Shown piece after piece: positions 61,383-64,000 of a stretch of 64,000 bases of DNA. Location: assembly GCA_000708835.1 (NCBI GenBank), contig DF237436.1:1-64000 (forward strand), in the 5' to 3' direction. Position numbers and translations under genes: made by a program. Under the pieces are notes generated by a model. That model had not been told where the DNA came from, ran no database searches, and saw only the letters and a program-made list of their open reading frames with translations. How positions within the stretch are numbered: position 1 is the stretch's first letter; each line of letters opens with the position of its first letter. Source of the DNA: Klebsormidium nitens (lineage: Eukaryota > Streptophyta > Klebsormidiophyceae > Klebsormidiales > Klebsormidiaceae).

Positions 61383-64000
61383 TTACTTGGCTCTCCGACG
61401 AAACAAAAACTTTATCTCCCCGTTCTGCAGCCTCTGGCCCGAGATCACAAAACGAGCACCCTGCACCAGCATCCGCTGCATGATTCTCGCGATGTTGTGT
61501 GCGTCATCCAGCCCGACGTGGTGCGTACCCCACAGCGGAAGTTGGAGGTCCCGCAGCATCGGCCGCATGCCGCTTGCCTGCATGAAGATAATTCAACGAA
61601 GTCGGTATTCAGAAGGGACTTCAAAAGCAAGCGGGAAAACTACGCGACAACGTCGGCGTTTAGTGAAGACTCCGGAAGCAAGCAGGAGAACCACGCTACG
61701 ACTACGGCGCTGCGAGGTACGAAGGGTACGAAAGAGGTCGAAGCTTGAAATCAAGGACAATAATTGCTGTGACTTCGCGTCGTCAGCCGACGTACATATG
61801 CCGAGAATCCGCTTCCAAAATAGGGCTGTAGCCCGGTGCTTGATGTGTGAAAGGTTGCGGCGACGAGCTCTTTCACGGTTGAATCTGAAGACTGTAAGGA
61901 CTCGTGCCGAAAAAACAACTTTGAGAAACCAGCACGAGGGTGTGCCTCCGAATCGGGTATGGGCTCGGGGACCAAACCTGAGAACGGATGGAGACTCACG
62001 TTTCGTCTGTAGTGGTTGACGTAGATGTCTTTGATGTTTATCCACTCATTAAAGTAAGGAGGTATGCCGATCTCCGAAGAAACGCACTGCTCCGCGATCT
62101 TGGTCTTGATGTCCCAATTACCACTGCAAGAGGAGAGAGCAGCATTGTGTCAATCGACTATACGTAAGGCGGGTAAAGTGCCATTTACGCGAAGAACGTC
62201 CGAAGATTGGAACAGGAACAAGCTCGTGGAATCGATGGTTTGCGCTTGACCAGGCGGGATCGCAGGATCAAGTGAACACTCAGGGCCCGTCGTCAATTCA
62301 GCATATCAACCGAAAACGGTTCAAAATCAGGCCACGAAATGCAAAAGCGTACCAAGCCCTGGATCCACCGAGGAGCTGCAGAGAGAAAACATTCTTGTCG
62401 CACAGACAGGCTTGGGGACCTGGGTCAAACTCACCAAGTAACAAACGCTGCATTTTTGACTCACCAAGTAACAAACGCTGCATTTTGCAGCTTGCCTGAC
62501 GTCGAGGCCGCTTCGTTCGCCGCCTCGGGTCCCTGGTCTTTGTCTGAAGTTGCCGTGCTGCCGTCATTCTCTGCCCCCGACGTTTGCTGTGCGCTCTCGT
62601 TCGTCGGCGGCCTCCACAGGCCGTGCCCCTCTAGCCACACCTCGAACTCGTCCAGGACTTGGGTGAACGGGATGGCGGTGTCAAACCAAACGCTGCAAGC
62701 AGGGCGCTGCACGTGAGAACAAATGCGAGCCAGGAGCTAGAGAGAGTCAAAGATCGCCCGGTCGTTTAGTTGAAACATCATGGGGATTCGTTACTGAGGA
62801 ACGCCGTGGGCGTTGCAGGCAGAAGCCTACCTAAAGGCAGCCCTCACGCACGCACAGAAAATGAAAAGCCCCAGCAAATTGGAGTCTCGAGAGACTCACC
62901 GGTGAATGCCCATCAGGCCGTATTTGCCCTTCACGTATTGTGTAATGTACTCATCGGACATTTTGACGGGGCAAACAAATCTGCAAGAAAGGCACAGAGA
63001 AAAGTAGGTTCACTAGCACTTCAAGGAGGACCGGGATCCCCTAGCCAAAGGTGACGAAGATTCAAGCACTGTAACATGGGCTTGCACACCCTGCGAGGGA
63101 GTATGCAGGCTGGCCAGACGCCTGCCTGGCCGTTTAAGTATCCAGTGCTTTGCAGCGACATTCCTTCAGAAACAACAACCCCAAATTGGCAACATGAAGA
63201 AATGATGAGTAACCAAGTATTCGCTTCGGCTTCTACCTATGAAAGCGGTCCAGCACTTTGAGAGTCTTGGGGTCGAGCAAGACGACTGGAAACTCCAGGA
63301 TCTCGACGCGCCCCTCCAGGTCCAGGATGAGGTACTTGTCAAACGGCTGGGGCCGCACCCGCCGCCAATCGGCAGGCCGCACTGGCAGCTCTGGATACTT
63401 GTGGGCATGTTGGTCCGTGTGGTTTGCATTCCACCCCTGGCACGAGCAACAGCAGTCGCCGCCTCAGCTAGTATCTATATGCTAGACACTTAGGGGACTC
63501 TTGATGATGAGGACTCTCAGCCCCATGACCACAAAAATAAGAAGTGAGAGGCTGGAGGTTGTACGGCGGCACACAGTTGGCTGTTTGGTGAAACACTCCC
63601 CACTGACGAGAATGGAATGTTGAGGGGCTTCTTTGCAGACGAGATAGATGACTCTAGGCCTATGACTCAGCAATAAGGAGTCTCGAAGATTCCCAAGAAG
63701 GCTTTGATTGGCAGGGGTACGGCAGAATGAGGTGTGGGGTGTTCCTGACTGTAACTGATCTGCGGGGGAGGACTCAATGTCTCACCGACACAGAGCAGGA
63801 GCTTTGAGCTCGACAGACAGTAGATTTACAAAGCAGGAAAAAGCTGCCAAAGACGGGGGCCCAGTACTCGTTCAGGTGCACCAAATGGCACTGAGTCAGT
63901 GGCTGTTTTCAAGCCGCTCTCAGAATGTGATACAATAGGTGCACCACTTGCCTGATCGCATTTTCCCTGGGTCCAGTAGTAACAAAGGCGTTTTGTCCCC
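61383..64000 (-). CDS. ERI1-like DEDDh 3'-5' exonuclease with CCCH zinc finger (5' partial)
   Basis: Visible exons, 64000(partial)-63952, 63902-63786, 63436-63237, 62980-62900, 62692-62465, 62123-62000 and 61577-61383, encode 330 residues plus stop, all in phase. The exonuclease domain shows DEDDh residues in order: YLILDLEGRVEILEFPVVLL (D, E), VCPVKMSDEYITQ, TAIPFTQVLDEFEVWLEGHG, FVTCGNWDIKTK (D), IPPYFNEWINIKDIYV and finally GLDDAHNIARI (D, His). This is the pattern of ERI1/3'hExo relatives, which trim 3' ends of histone mRNA, small RNAs or rRNA. A C-x7-C-x6-C-x3-H finger (CYYWTQGKC...QCHLVH) precedes it, built across the first intron, whose donor is GCAAGT (GC-AG). The 62692-62465 exon carries an acidic, low-complexity insert. 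The true start lies beyond the window edge. Confidence 0.85.
61601..61702. repeat. 51-bp imperfect tandem duplication in the last intron of the ERI1-like gene
   Basis: Copies start GTCGG at 61601 and 61652. Both contain AAGCAAGC-GGA-AAC about 21 bases in. Confidence 0.65.
62429..62488. repeat. 30-bp tandem duplication across a splice donor
   Basis: The unit ACTCACCAAGTAACAAACGC continues to 30 bases and occurs at 62429 and 62459 with almost no change. On the - strand it holds the last codons of the exon ending at 62465 plus its GTGAGT donor, so there are two identical donors 30 bases apart. Confidence 0.9.

Overview
The window looks like nuclear DNA of a green plant-lineage eukaryote, most likely a streptophyte (charophyte) green alga. 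The organism is an inference; Klebsormidium-like gene density, introns of roughly 100-1100 bases and about 50 % GC would fit. Support comes from spliceosomal genes with GT-AG introns and phase-consistent exons, a plant-type Mediator subunit 19, a plant-type ribosomal protein L14, and a Lin0512-family protein with a transit-peptide-like N-terminus. I rebuilt each gene exon by exon, checking that splice sites and reading phase agree across every junction. I saw no transposon, rRNA, CRISPR array or convincing tRNA gene.

Layout. (1) 783-10519, + strand: a 21-exon gene for a 765-residue secreted, heavily N-glycosylatable protein of no family I recognise. (2) 11301-18666, - strand: a 9-exon type II membrane glycosyltransferase resembling FUT8 (GT23 alpha-1,6-fucosyltransferase). 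(3) 20845-23995, + strand: a 3-exon type II membrane protein with a PC-esterase/NXPE-like GDS motif in which the serine is cysteine. (4) 25192-41105, - strand: a 25-exon full-length ABCA-type ABC transporter (1789 residues) whose two nucleotide-binding domains keep Walker A and B but have lost both LSGG signatures and both switch histidines. (5) 43722-45432, - strand: MED19, with the 5' end unresolved. (6) 46657-49277, + strand: RPL14. (7) 51012-53405, - strand: a membrane protein with a Cys-rich ectodomain and a C-terminal RING finger. (8) 54455-57317, + strand: a Lin0512-family protein, probably plastid-targeted. (9) 58410-59688, - strand: a 4-exon gene for a 122-residue single-pass membrane protein. 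(10) 61383 to beyond 64000, - strand: an ERI1-like DEDDh 3'-5' exonuclease with an N-terminal CCCH zinc finger, cut off by the window edge.

The genes do not form a pathway. Genes 1, 2, 3 and 7 all belong to the secretory route: secreted glycoprotein, Golgi glycan modification and membrane RING protein. MED19/RPL14, FUT8-like/PC-esterase-like and RING/Lin0512 are divergent pairs that share upstream regions. A recurring feature is short imperfect tandem duplication in introns. In three genes a copy includes an exon-intron boundary, leaving decoy splice sites.
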